Below are positions 18,126 through 26,266 of a DNA stretch of 64,000 nucleotides, piece by piece (position 1 is the stretch's first letter; each line of letters opens with the position of its first letter). The translations under genes were made by a program, and so were the position numbers. The notes below the pieces were generated by a model that had not been told where the DNA came from, did not search any database, and worked only from the letters and a program-made list of their open reading frames with translations. Origin of the DNA: a virus; IMG/VR virus record IMGVR_UViG_3300037278_000142, positions 62,001 to 126,000 of that record, one strand, 5' to 3'.

Positions 18126-19052
18126 TCAACCCAAAAGCCAACGCTGCTGTCTTAATCCTGCACTGAACGGTCTGTTCGCCGTAATCAGTGGAGCCCACTC
18201 ATTGAACTCTTGGGAGTAGGTTTGACCTAGCGACTGGTAGAGGTTGGCCTTGTTGATGTCGAGGGACACACCGTTCAAGCTGTAGCTAAACTCATCCGCA
18301 GCCCAGCGTGCCCCTTCCTTGGTGAGGCAGGAAGACGCAGCACCGATGGCTGCACAACGTCCCCAGTCAATCGGGATGTTGTCCAGCGTCCAGCCGTACA
18401 GGTTCTTCACGTTCCATGTGTTGAGCTTGGAGATGGCAATATCCAGCATCCGAAGGATGGTGGAATCAAGCCAGATGTACCCCACGCGAGTGGTGTACCC
18501 GGCTACCACCTTACCCGGAGTGGGTGGGCGGAAATGGTAATTACGGTCGGGGTTCTCATCGCTAATCAATTCCCTGACGTACATGATGGCCGGAGCATAC
18601 TTGCTGGTGGTCGTCTTCGCCGGGGCAAGAATCTGAGAGGGAGCTTCAAAGGAGTTCGAAGTCGGGTCAATGGTCTGAACCACGAAGTCTTCGGTTACCT
18701 GCTGCTCAGCGTTACCGGGGTACTGTACCATGTACCAGACTAGACGATACACACCCTGCCACGTTGTAGGGATGGTAAGGTTGATCCAGTACATGCCCTG
18801 AGACGCACGTATAGGTATCATGCGCGGCTGACCCACCAGCATAGCCCCTTCCGGGTTGTAGTCTACTGGGAGCGACTGAAGCTGTTGCTGGTCATAGTCA
18901 TAGGCACCCCGAATCTTGATGGGCACCTGTGACGAAATCTGGAAGATGCTGAAGCTTATTTGTGCGGGGTCTACTAGCACACCAGTAGCGTCCCGAACGA
19001 TAATGTTCAGGTTGCCTGTGCCTAAAGCCATCCCTTGCGTTAAAGTTACCAA
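18126..19052 (-). CDS. Virion structural protein, head-tail connector region
   Basis: 308 residues starting at TTG (19052) with a strong GGAGGTG 8 nt upstream; no ATG lies near. N-terminal beta region (LNIIVRDATGVLVDP, MYWINLTIP, YRLVWYMVQYPG) resembles an Ig-like domain, then a helical C-terminal part (LRMLDIAISKLNTWNVKNLYG, CLTKEGARWAADEFSYS). This two-part plan is common in phage neck proteins. Upstream neighbour is an HNH endonuclease inserted 3 nt away. Confidence 0.5.
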   Translation of the reverse strand: MVTLTQGMALGTGNLNIIVRDATGVLVDPAQISFSIFQISSQVPIKIRGAYDYDQQQLQSLPVDYNPEGAMLVGQPRMIPIRASQGMYWINLTIPTTWQGVYRLVWYMVQYPGNAEQQVTEDFVVQTIDPTSNSFEAPSQILAPAKTTTSKYAPAIMYVRELISDENPDRNYHFRPPTPGKVVAGYTTRVGYIWLDSTILRMLDIAISKLNTWNVKNLYGWTLDNIPIDWGRCAAIGAASSCLTKEGARWAADEFSYSLNGVSLDINKANLYQSLGQTYSQEFNEWAPLITANRPFSAGLRQQRWLLG

Positions 19053-19054
19053 AA

Positions 19055-19651
19055 TTACACCTCCTGTAAGTGATGCCCAAACCGTTTTTTCTTGTGTATC
19101 TCAACCCAGTTTTTCTGAGGAAGAATGCGCCTAAGGGTTGGACTCAGTTCCATCATCTCTTCGTAGGAGAGGTAGTTGTTTTTCATTCGATTGCAAATAA
19201 TACATGCAACCACCAAGTTGTCCTCTACGTACCCCTCTTCATTGTTTTTTCGGTCGAGGTTAGTTCGAGCGTGACCTTTACCCAAATTGTGGGCTGTCCA
19301 AGTGACAGGTGAACCGCAGTAGTGACATACACTAACTGTAGTAAAAGTCAAGAATTGTTCGTAGGTAATAGTGAACGCGAGTCCGCGTGACGCCGCTTGC
19401 TGTTTAAGTCGGTGCCAAAGCCACTCATAGGGTCGCTTACGCAACCCTCGATTTCCGGGATAGTTTTTCTGGATTAGGTTTCGACCAGTGCAAGACCTAC
19501 ACTTACCCTGCCGTCTTGATAAACGGCTAGATTCCACCCACAGTTCGTTAGAACAGTTATCGGTCGCACACTTGAACAAGTACATCACCTTATTCTGGCG
19601 ACCTTGGGGGCGTAGCTCTTTTCGTAGTGCGTCTGTGATATTCAAACTCAT
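19055..19651 (-). CDS. HNH homing endonuclease
   Basis: 198 residues. C-terminal HNH module: CHYCGSP (about 112), then the central TNLDRKNNEEGYVEDNL with Asn/Asp, and ACIICNRMKNN giving the second Cys pair. The N-terminal part carries another C..C...C..C zinc knuckle (CATDNC and CRSC). Free-standing mobile endonuclease in the neck gene cluster. Confidence 0.85.
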   Translation of the reverse strand: MSLNITDALRKELRPQGRQNKVMYLFKCATDNCSNELWVESSRLSRRQGKCRSCTGRNLIQKNYPGNRGLRKRPYEWLWHRLKQQAASRGLAFTITYEQFLTFTTVSVCHYCGSPVTWTAHNLGKGHARTNLDRKNNEEGYVEDNLVVACIICNRMKNNYLSYEEMMELSPTLRRILPQKNWVEIHKKKRFGHHLQEV

Positions 19652-19684
19652 GGGAAGTCTCTACCTATGAGTTTGAAAGTTCAC

Positions 19685-20086
19685 TTATTCTTCACCCAAC
19701 TCATCCAAATGGAGCTTATCCCACTGTTCGTAGACAATGCGGTTGTTCTCCTCAATGTCCTCACGAGTGGGGTACTTACCCCCCACCATAAGCAGAGAAG
19801 AACAGTTAATGCAGCGAGGGGCATCAGGCCAGAAATGCTTCTCGAAGCCTTCAACTCCCATCCGGTCATGCCCGTAGATAGTGCAGTTGACCCGATTCCA
19901 GACACGGCATATCAGGTGCTTGACCCATCCGGGAGCCCACAACAAGTAGCCGTGCTCACAGCCGTAGGCCATGGGGTAGCCTTGCTGACCGTCGCGTCGA
20001 GCGACCAGCCCCATGTTCCGTCCGAAGACCTTATTGAATCGTCGCTTCTGCTGAAACTTCTTCCACAATTTCTTCATCGAGTTCAT
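19685..20086 (-). CDS. Hypothetical protein with Cys pairs
   Basis: 133 residues from the ATG at 20086, preceded by TGGAGCC; it overlaps the 3' end of the DUF1599-like gene by 56 nt. Basic N-terminus, aromatic-rich centre (YGCEHGYLLWAPGWVKHLICRVWNRVNC) and a CINC pair. Short acidic end. Not recognised. Confidence 0.5.
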   Translation of the reverse strand: MNSMKKLWKKFQQKRRFNKVFGRNMGLVARRDGQQGYPMAYGCEHGYLLWAPGWVKHLICRVWNRVNCTIYGHDRMGVEGFEKHFWPDAPRCINCSSLLMVGGKYPTREDIEENNRIVYEQWDKLHLDELGEE

Positions 20087-20804
20087 GTATGAGGCTCCAT
20101 GCAATGATGCAGTAACCGAGTAGGTCTTTTGCTGAGTCAAGCTTTGGTTCGTATGTTGCCGTCCGTCCCAAAGCTGAAAGCTGTGCATAGCGTGCAATCT
20201 TATCCCACAGCCGGGGTAGTGTACCTTGAATGCCATGGCGACGGTAGCTTTCACCATACTCTGCACCCTTAGAGTATAGTGTGCTGGTGAGTTCCTTCAC
20301 TGCATCCCTGACATGGGATTCGGTATATAGGAAATTGTCGTTCACCACGAGTGCCTTGAACTTGTTCTGTTCGTACAGGTAGATGAGAGCCGCCACGTAT
20401 GTCATCACATGCATGTGCTCTTCAACCAGAGTAACGAAGGAAGGGTTCCAATGGGGGAGCAGGACGTTGTGCAGATGGTTGGAGACGCCTTCAACGATTA
20501 CGAAGTTGTAAACCCACTGAAGGAAAAGGTTCTCCACGTTGTAGTAGCCGCCGTCAAACAGCACACCGTACTGAATCAGCTTCTCCGGGTCGGGACGGAC
20601 GGTGATGATTTCGTTGCCTACAGTACCGAGGCCGGTCAGGCCGGAGCTAAGAATCTGAGTAGGGGACTGTAGTTTGGAGAGAACTTTTTCTGCGGAGATT
20701 AGGTCGGGTAGTCGTTCGATTACCTTATCCCAAGATTCATTGTGGACGAAGAGACCTTCTCGAACCTCTTGCCAGTATACTGTACCGTTCAGGGCTTCAC
20801 TCAT
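20031..20804 (-). CDS. DUF1599-like (nucleotide-modification-associated/MazG-like) protein
   Basis: 257 residues. The C-terminal half (about 175-245) reads KGAEYGESYRRHGIQGTLPR then LWDKIARYAQL and DSAKDLLGYCIIAWSLI, the pattern of DUF1599 domains (dYG.s, R..DKi.Rl, D.l.Dla.Y), an all-helical family related to nucleotide pyrophosphohydrolases and found near phage DNA-modification genes. The N-terminal half is helical with EEHMHVMTYVAALIYLYEQ. Overlaps the upstream gene by 8 nt. Role in nucleotide handling is inferred. Confidence 0.55.
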   Translation of the reverse strand: MSEALNGTVYWQEVREGLFVHNESWDKVIERLPDLISAEKVLSKLQSPTQILSSGLTGLGTVGNEIITVRPDPEKLIQYGVLFDGGYYNVENLFLQWVYNFVIVEGVSNHLHNVLLPHWNPSFVTLVEEHMHVMTYVAALIYLYEQNKFKALVVNDNFLYTESHVRDAVKELTSTLYSKGAEYGESYRRHGIQGTLPRLWDKIARYAQLSALGRTATYEPKLDSAKDLLGYCIIAWSLIHELDEEIVEEVSAEATIQ

Positions 20805-21450
20805 ATCCCATAATACTGGCTATAGATGAGTTTCCTATCAGGCGATATACCTTTGCTGGTGGCTTTTCTCCAGCGAACTTGGACACACGTGGGGCCTGTA
20901 CGAGTCTCGCGTCCCTCAGAGCCTCCAAGGTGACGCGACCGAAGCCGCGTATCCTGTTTCCCCGTGTATCGAAGATGCCATAGGTGCGTACCCACTCTGG
21001 AACGTGGGAGATACCCTTTGCGACTATTGGTCTCTCATAGTCCACCACGAAGACGCAGCCCTTGCGAAGATAAGCGACCGCCGACTGAGAGAGCCAGCTA
21101 AGCCCCGGTATGCGATGCTTGATGATGAAATCTACGCGAAGCTTAAATGCTTTCTTCTGAAATCTGGTCATGCCTTTTCTCTCGAAGTAGTGCCGCACCC
21201 CTTCTGACGGTGGTTCAGGCTCCGGCTTGTACGCCTTGGCAAAGTCAAGGATACGACGTCGCACTTCTGACTTGGTGGGACCGAGACCCACCTGTGTGAA
21301 GTCCCGCACCATCATCCCAAGGACTTCATCCTGCGAGGGCTGGATGGGCTCGGGGTCGCTGGAGGGATGAGCACTGAACCGTGCCTTCATAGCGGACATA
21401 TGGGCTTCCACTTGTTCCTTGGTCGCGCCTGCTGGTGGGTTAAATGACAT
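20797..21450 (-). CDS. Hypothetical protein
   Basis: 217 residues, ATG preceded by TAGGAGGAAGTC. Helical N-terminus, a Pro/Glu linker, then a mixed domain with HYFERKGMTRFQKKAF, LRKGCVFVVDYER and KVYRLIGN. No family recognised; basic surface may bind nucleic acid. Overlaps the DUF1599-like gene. Confidence 0.5.
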   Translation of the reverse strand: MSFNPPAGATKEQVEAHMSAMKARFSAHPSSDPEPIQPSQDEVLGMMVRDFTQVGLGPTKSEVRRRILDFAKAYKPEPEPPSEGVRHYFERKGMTRFQKKAFKLRVDFIIKHRIPGLSWLSQSAVAYLRKGCVFVVDYERPIVAKGISHVPEWVRTYGIFDTRGNRIRGFGRVTLEALRDARLVQAPRVSKFAGEKPPAKVYRLIGNSSIASIMGYE

Positions 21451-21459
21451 GACTTCCTC

Positions 21460-21537
21460 CTATGTTATCCCTTGCCTCTCGCAGTAGCGAGGAGCGGTCA
21501 GTTCCAACGTGGGGTACATCTGTCCGATGCCAGCCAC
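21460..21537 (-). CDS. Possible 25-residue ORF
   Basis: A GTG start 8 nt after an A/G-rich stretch gives 25 residues ending in TAG, filling the gap between two longer genes. Too short to judge; listed because the gap otherwise holds only the next ribosome site. Confidence 0.2.
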   Translation of the reverse strand: MAGIGQMYPTLELTAPRYCERQGIT

Positions 21538-21541
21538 GACT

Positions 21542-22006
21542 TCATTTCTTCACCTGTTTGAGTTCGGTCTGTACGTAGGCCGCAACCGAATCATCCTCGT
21601 GCTTGACCCAAAACAGGTCTCCGCCAGCACCCGGTACGGTGCCGTAGAAGGTGCCCTTCGTGCCGATGGGCTTACGATTGTCGATGTGCGACTGATGCAC
21701 AAGGAACGCAGACGTGTTGCCGTCGTACTTCCGGTTCGCCACAATCAAATGAATCGGCACAATCAAATGAATCGGCTCAGTGGGGAGTTCATCCCAAGTT
21801 TGCTGCTCTTCCTTCTTCAAGCCGCGATTGAACATGAACATATCGAGAGCGCGTGACTGCTGCACCGCATCGTTCAGCACCAGTCGGTAGAGTTCACCGA
21901 AGGGTTGCGTGGCATCTACAACCTTCTGGTAAGCATCCATCAAGAGTTGCATCTCACTGTCAGTAAGATGCCCACCCTGTTCGTACTTGCGAAGAATATC
22001 TTTCAT
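21542..22006 (-). CDS. Hypothetical protein with internal tandem duplication
   Basis: 154 residues from the ATG at 22006 (AGGGGAAC upstream, ATGA overlap with the preceding small gene). Helical N-terminal half, then a small beta domain (GTFYGTVPGAGGDLFWVKHEDDS). An 18-bp direct tandem repeat at about 21739-21774 duplicates six residues (PIHLIV twice). Function unknown. Confidence 0.5.
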   Translation of the reverse strand: MKDILRKYEQGGHLTDSEMQLLMDAYQKVVDATQPFGELYRLVLNDAVQQSRALDMFMFNRGLKKEEQQTWDELPTEPIHLIVPIHLIVANRKYDGNTSAFLVHQSHIDNRKPIGTKGTFYGTVPGAGGDLFWVKHEDDSVAAYVQTELKQVKK

Positions 22007-22131
22007 AGTTCCCCTGTCCATGCGGTCACAATGGGTTCCGCTATGATTATCAAGACTATCACCTTGTCCATCGGGTACGAAAAGAAGTCAGCGAGGCGGT
22101 CGGCGAGAAGTTCGAGTTTCTTAACGTTCAT
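22003..22131 (-). CDS. Small membrane-type protein
   Basis: 42 codons; ATG preceded by CAGGAAAC, stop overlapping the next start (ATGA). Charged N-terminus then a hydrophobic stretch (VIVLIIIAEPIVTAW) long enough for one membrane segment. Too short for family assignment; the coupled start supports reality. Confidence 0.45.
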   Translation of the reverse strand: MNVKKLELLADRLADFFSYPMDKVIVLIIIAEPIVTAWTGEL

Positions 22132-22143
22132 TTCAGTTTCCTG

Positions 22144-22272
22144 TCACCTTGATAGGTTCATTGGTGAGACGGGTCTGGTCATCCGTGCGACCACACAGAC
22201 TATCTTTTCCGTGGAATTGATAGAAGTGCAGCCGCCCGGTGACCTTCCTCGTCTTGTATGTGTTCCGCTCAT
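22144..22272 (-). CDS. Possible 42-residue ORF after NAMPT
   Basis: ATG 1 nt downstream of the NAMPT stop with GCGGAG 5 nt upstream; basic Arg/Thr/Ser-rich peptide. Position favours translation by coupling, composition is not persuasive. Confidence 0.3.
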   Translation of the reverse strand: MSGTHTRRGRSPGGCTSINSTEKIVCVVARMTRPVSPMNLSR

Positions 22273-22273
22273 G

Positions 22274-23689
22274 TTACTCCGCGTCCTGAAAGTAGTCGAA
22301 GCTGGCTGCGGTACTGCGAACCTCATCCAGCGTGAAATCCTTCTTCAGTTCGCCGTTGAGGAACACGGTCTTGAGGTAGTTGCCGTAGCTGTCCTCTTCC
22401 GTGGTGTCGATAGTACGCCAGCCGCCGTCGCTGTTGAACAGGTTGAAGCGGCCACCGATGGATGCCTTCGAAGAATCCGTCTTCGGGTTCTTGAAGACCG
22501 GACTCCACTGCCCTGCCCGGTTGATGGCCGAGCACTTGATAGCAAAGCGCATCGTGTCGCGGTTCTGCTGCTGCAACAGGGCACCGCCCATGCCGTAGCC
22601 CCAGTTGTCCATCGACCAACCCGACCGGGTGAGGGAGGAGTTGATGCGAAGGATGTTCTGATAGTTCACGCCGTCGCCCTGAATCGCACGAATCTGTGCC
22701 GGGAGAACCTTGTAGCCCTTGGCGTTGGTCTCGAAGCCGAACTTCTCCGCAACTGCGTTGAAGATGTCTTCGAGGACAACCACAGGGTCACCTGAGTCCG
22801 GGCGAAGCACGACAGTACCGTCCCGACGCAGAACCTTCTCACGAAGCTGGTTGCCGAAGATTTCAGCGACCGCGTTGTGCGTGTCGTAGCTGTCAACCAC
22901 GCACGCGAGAAGCGCAGTGGGCGACTTGTCGAGCATGTTCTCGTAGGCATCACGCTCGTTAGCCTGACCCCATGACGTGACCGTGCTGTGTTCCATAGCA
23001 GGGATAGAGAACCCCGGCATATCCTTGGCTCCGTAATAGTCACGTAGCAGTATGGCCGCTTCCATCGTGTCTGAGCCCATGAAGTTGACCAGATGTGCTG
23101 CTCCGCCGATAGCCGCCGATTCTTGCGAGGAGACGCCACGGGCTCCAAAGTCATGCAGCTTGAACGGCAAGCCAGCAGGAGTTCCGGTGCGAACCAAGTC
23201 CTTGCCAATTTCCTGCTTGATGTGCCATGACAGGGTGCCGACCGTGATGGGGTACCATGTTCCTCGGAGGATGATGGTCTCCGCCCAGTTTGTCAGCCAA
23301 GGAAACTCATCATCCGTGTTCTCAATGGTCAGCAGGGCGTTCTTCACAGAAACAACTGTACCCTCCGGCACCGCACGAATCTTGAGGGGAAGGCGACCGT
23401 CGTGCTTCTCCAGCAACCTGAGCCAACCCGTCGTATTGAATACCTTATCGGAGCCAAAGTGAGCCGCCGCAAATGCTTGAGCCTCGTCTACGTCTTCCTT
23501 AGTGAAGACCTTACCGACCAAGTAGGTCTTGAGGGTGTACTGAAGACCGAAGAACATCGTGTCCTTCCAAAAACCTCCGCGAGACATAAGGTGGGAGTAA
23601 ATAGTTCGAGTATCTGGGGGGTACTGAAAATGGTGGGAAAGCTTGTAACTGTCCGTTGTCAGTAGGGGGTTAACTCTCAGTTTTTGCAC
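22274..23689 (-). CDS. nadV: Nicotinamide phosphoribosyltransferase (NAMPT/NadV)
   Basis: 471 residues, GTG start with AAGGAGAAAACAA. Converts nicotinamide and PRPP to NMN in the cytoplasm, the first step of NAD+ salvage. Family marks: TTDSYKLSHHFQYP at the N-terminus, SRGG, the phosphate/ribose region FKLHDFGARGVSS, IPAMEHSTVTSWG with the catalytic His, VLRPDSGDPVVV, IQGDGVNYQN and WGYGMGGALLQQ. Length fits bacterial/phage NadV. Its partner (NMN adenylyltransferase) lies 1.6 kb upstream in the same direction, separated by a homing endonuclease and a PEP-CTERM reading frame. Starts inside the 3' end of that endonuclease gene. Confidence 0.93.
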   Translation of the reverse strand: MQKLRVNPLLTTDSYKLSHHFQYPPDTRTIYSHLMSRGGFWKDTMFFGLQYTLKTYLVGKVFTKEDVDEAQAFAAAHFGSDKVFNTTGWLRLLEKHDGRLPLKIRAVPEGTVVSVKNALLTIENTDDEFPWLTNWAETIILRGTWYPITVGTLSWHIKQEIGKDLVRTGTPAGLPFKLHDFGARGVSSQESAAIGGAAHLVNFMGSDTMEAAILLRDYYGAKDMPGFSIPAMEHSTVTSWGQANERDAYENMLDKSPTALLACVVDSYDTHNAVAEIFGNQLREKVLRRDGTVVLRPDSGDPVVVLEDIFNAVAEKFGFETNAKGYKVLPAQIRAIQGDGVNYQNILRINSSLTRSGWSMDNWGYGMGGALLQQQNRDTMRFAIKCSAINRAGQWSPVFKNPKTDSSKASIGGRFNLFNSDGGWRTIDTTEEDSYGNYLKTVFLNGELKKDFTLDEVRSTAASFDYFQDAE

Positions 23690-24605
23690 TTGTTTTCTCC
23701 TTCAAAAAAGCCTTTACATCATTTATGAAGAACGGGATTCTCACCATTTGGTATCCGTTATCTTCCGCCCACTGGTCTTTCAACTTGTCCAAACTTCGTA
23801 TGCGTTCCAAGTCCTCGGGCTTCTTCCCTGTCAATACCTTGTAATGCTGTGCTCCATCAAATTCAATGAGTAGCTTCATCCCCTCAACACAGAAGTCATA
23901 CCGTAGATGGCGACCTGACTTTGGGTTTATGAGTCCGGGGAAACACTTCTGTGGTTTGTACTTCCAACTCCACGCTTCCAAACACTTTCTAACTTCCTCC
24001 TCGCCCCACGAATAGTACCGTGAAAAGCATTTTGGACAACCTGCACCCCGAAGATGATTACTCGCCAGTTGTTTAAAGTCCCCATGCACCTTACATGTAA
24101 TGGTAACCGATTTCAAAGAGTAGGTGTAACCTAGTCGGTCATAACCATAGCGGTCACCGTGGAGCCTTCGAGCTTCGATGATGAAATCTTCGGGGGACTT
24201 ACGCTTTTTATCGCTCCTCTGTACTATCCCACATTTTGGACAGCCACACCCATTCAAATGGTTATTCGGGGTCATCTCAAACCCCCCGTGAACCGGACAA
24301 AGAATTGTTACTTTGTCCAAAGTTGTGGTTCGGTATACAACGTTGGAATAGTCGTATAGATCACCATGCTTCTTCCTTGCTTTCTCGATGAACTTCTCAG
24401 TCGTTGATGTTGCTTCCTTCCGAGCACATTTAGGACAGTTCTGGCCCACTCTGTGACATGAGGGGAGTTGCCAAAACACACCATGTTCTCGACACACAAT
24501 TTCTACCTTGCTACGTTTGTTTTTGTACACCAACCGGGAGTAATCATACCGCTCTCCGTGTACCTGTTGCACTGCTACCAAATACTCCTGTGTCGTCATA
24601 CCCAC
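23670..24605 (-). CDS. Vsr-like (EDxHD-type) homing endonuclease with three zinc-finger repeats
   Basis: 311 residues. Three tandem repeats of about 65 residues each hold HG.RYDYS-type helices, C..HG and CPKC pairs (residues 10-65, 70-130, 135-195), giving treble-clef DNA-binding fingers. The C-terminal 100 residues form a Vsr/PD-(D/E)XK-like nuclease: SWGEEEV, RYDFCVEGMKLLIEFDGAQHY and a late Asp-rich helix, matching EDxHD homing endonucleases such as the I-Bth0305I type. Mobile gene inserted between the two NAD+ salvage genes; its end overlaps the NAMPT start by 20 nt. Confidence 0.8.
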   Translation of the reverse strand: MGMTTQEYLVAVQQVHGERYDYSRLVYKNKRSKVEIVCREHGVFWQLPSCHRVGQNCPKCARKEATSTTEKFIEKARKKHGDLYDYSNVVYRTTTLDKVTILCPVHGGFEMTPNNHLNGCGCPKCGIVQRSDKKRKSPEDFIIEARRLHGDRYGYDRLGYTYSLKSVTITCKVHGDFKQLASNHLRGAGCPKCFSRYYSWGEEEVRKCLEAWSWKYKPQKCFPGLINPKSGRHLRYDFCVEGMKLLIEFDGAQHYKVLTGKKPEDLERIRSLDKLKDQWAEDNGYQMVRIPFFINDVKAFLKEKTSAKTES

Positions 24606-24639
24606 CTCTAACTAAGGGGTGGGTATTGCAAACAGTAAC

Positions 24640-25217
24640 TTAGTTTATTCTCAAATACCTATTCCTTGACACGTAACCCAGCCCTAGCAGCCCTGTGCCC
24701 AGCAGCAGCAAGGAGGAAGGCTCAGGAGTCGGGGCTGGGATGGGGACAGCGAAGGTGTCCAGTGGCGTGACTGACAGGCTTACGATCCCCCCTTCGGGTG
24801 TGTCCCCACTCATGAATGAAATCCAGTCCAGCCCGTCCGCCTCAAAGCCCTCCGAAGTGCGTGTAAGTCCAGCGTATAGGGAATACTCCAGACCGCGTTG
24901 TAGCCCGTAAATGCAACCCCCGTCGCCGCCTCAAACCACGGGCTGGAAGCAGTCAACACGTTGTTGTTGAATGTCGTACCGGGGGCTGACAACACCATGG
25001 AGGCAGTATGCTGGGCATCCGATATCACACCCGTGAGTCCTGTGATAATTCCGGCTGAATTGGTTGTGAAGGTTCCGCGTCCTGCGAGGGGTAGATAGGG
25101 GATACCGTCAGGCGTGTCGGCTGAATTGAAGAAAAAAGAATACTGACTGGCAGAGGCTGCTGGAGTTCCTAGTACAACCATCAAGGTCAAGGCAAAAGAA
25201 AGTAGGGCGGTTTTCAT
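24640..25217 (-). pseudogene. PEP-CTERM (exosortase-sorted) secreted protein, frameshifted
   Basis: The ATG at 25217 (AAAGG upstream) opens a frame with a Sec signal peptide (MKTALLSFALTLMVVLG... ASA) and a YSFFFNSADTPDGIPYLPL start typical of bacterial PEP-CTERM proteins. It stops at 24810, but the -1 frame entered near 24890 continues (YSLYAGLTRTSEGFEADG) to a textbook sorting tail: PTPEPSS, a Leu/Gly membrane helix, and a basic end (RNRYLR), stopping at 24640. An intact product would be about 190 residues, exported and cleaved by an exosortase in a Gram-negative envelope. One missing base (mutation or sequencing) or programmed -1 frameshifting would explain it. A host-derived cargo gene. 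Confidence 0.75.
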
Positions 25218-25264
25218 TGTTTTATCCCTTTCATTATTTTATTTAGTTCCCAAGAAACCTCTGG

Positions 25265-26266
25265 TTATTTCAATCCTTCCGCTGCGAGTTCCTTGGGCGT
25301 CATGTGCGTGTAGGTGACGTTCATCCGGCCAACCTCGATGGTGTCCCACACGTACAGGCCGAAGTGCTTGTACACGACGGGGAAGACACTCTCCCGGTGC
25401 GTGTCGATGAGCAGTTCTGCCTTCATCTGGTCGATGGGAAACCACTTAACCTCTTCAATGTCATCGCCAGCAATCGCATTGAGCGAGGGTGACTCCGCCG
25501 CGAAGACGAGCGACTTGATTTGGTCGGGCTCCCCTTTCCACCGCCAGTCAGGGATGAGAGCAGAGCCGATGAACTGAGGTTCATTCACCACGAGGCTGGT
25601 CTCCTCCATGGCTTCACGGGCAGCGTCGTACTCGTAGCTGGGGGTGTAGGGCTCAGAGAAGCCACCGATGAACCGCCACTGCGTCTCACCCGGCTTGCGA
25701 CCGAGCAGGAACAGCGTTTTGGTGTCGTCGTTCTCCGGCTTGTGGTAAATCACCACGTCCACCGTCGCCTTCACAGCAGGACGGATGTTGGTCATGGCGT
25801 AGATGACGCCAGCACGGAACTCCGGGGACTCCATGACCGTGTTGGTAATTTTCGCACGGATGGTGGTGCCGCTGATGCCGTCGAGCGTGTTGGGGAGAGT
25901 CAGTTCAATCGGCTTGTACGCCCCATGGTAGTGCGGTACGAAAGAATCGCGAGAGCCGTACAGCGTCACGTCGCCGTAGTCCACTACGTCACGAATAGCC
26001 CTGTCCAAGTTCCGCGACCACGTTGCATCTTCCTTGGTGTCGGTGAGGGGGAAAATCATGAAGTCGGGATACGCAGCCTGAACCATCGCCTTGCGAGTCT
26101 CGAAGTCGAGGGGGTTGTTGTAGGTCGAGCCAATGGACTTCTGACCGAGGAACAGAATGACCTTGCTGTGCCGTGCCCTTACTTCATCGAACAGGGCTCT
26201 GTGTCCAGCGTGAAGAGCATCGACTTGGCAGCGTGCGACAAGAACGCCGTAGTTAGGCTTTTGCAT
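25265..26266 (-). CDS. nadM: Bifunctional NMN adenylyltransferase - Nudix hydrolase
   Basis: 333 residues, GGAGGAAAGTA before the ATG. N-terminal domain (1-170): VARCQVDALHAGH with the nucleotidyltransferase HxGH motif, and the ISGTTIR signature, so it makes NAD+ from NMN and ATP. C-terminal domain (175-320): Nudix fold with a box ending in AAREAMEETSL (catalytic Glu residues kept; the canonical Gly is Ser), which may hydrolyse ADP-ribose or similar. This fusion is a known NadM-Nudix arrangement and pairs with the NAMPT gene. A 69-bp piece of the Nudix part recurs at 42720-42787 in reverse. Confidence 0.9.
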   Translation of the reverse strand: MQKPNYGVLVARCQVDALHAGHRALFDEVRARHSKVILFLGQKSIGSTYNNPLDFETRKAMVQAAYPDFMIFPLTDTKEDATWSRNLDRAIRDVVDYGDVTLYGSRDSFVPHYHGAYKPIELTLPNTLDGISGTTIRAKITNTVMESPEFRAGVIYAMTNIRPAVKATVDVVIYHKPENDDTKTLFLLGRKPGETQWRFIGGFSEPYTPSYEYDAAREAMEETSLVVNEPQFIGSALIPDWRWKGEPDQIKSLVFAAESPSLNAIAGDDIEEVKWFPIDQMKAELLIDTHRESVFPVVYKHFGLYVWDTIEVGRMNVTYTHMTPKELAAEGLK

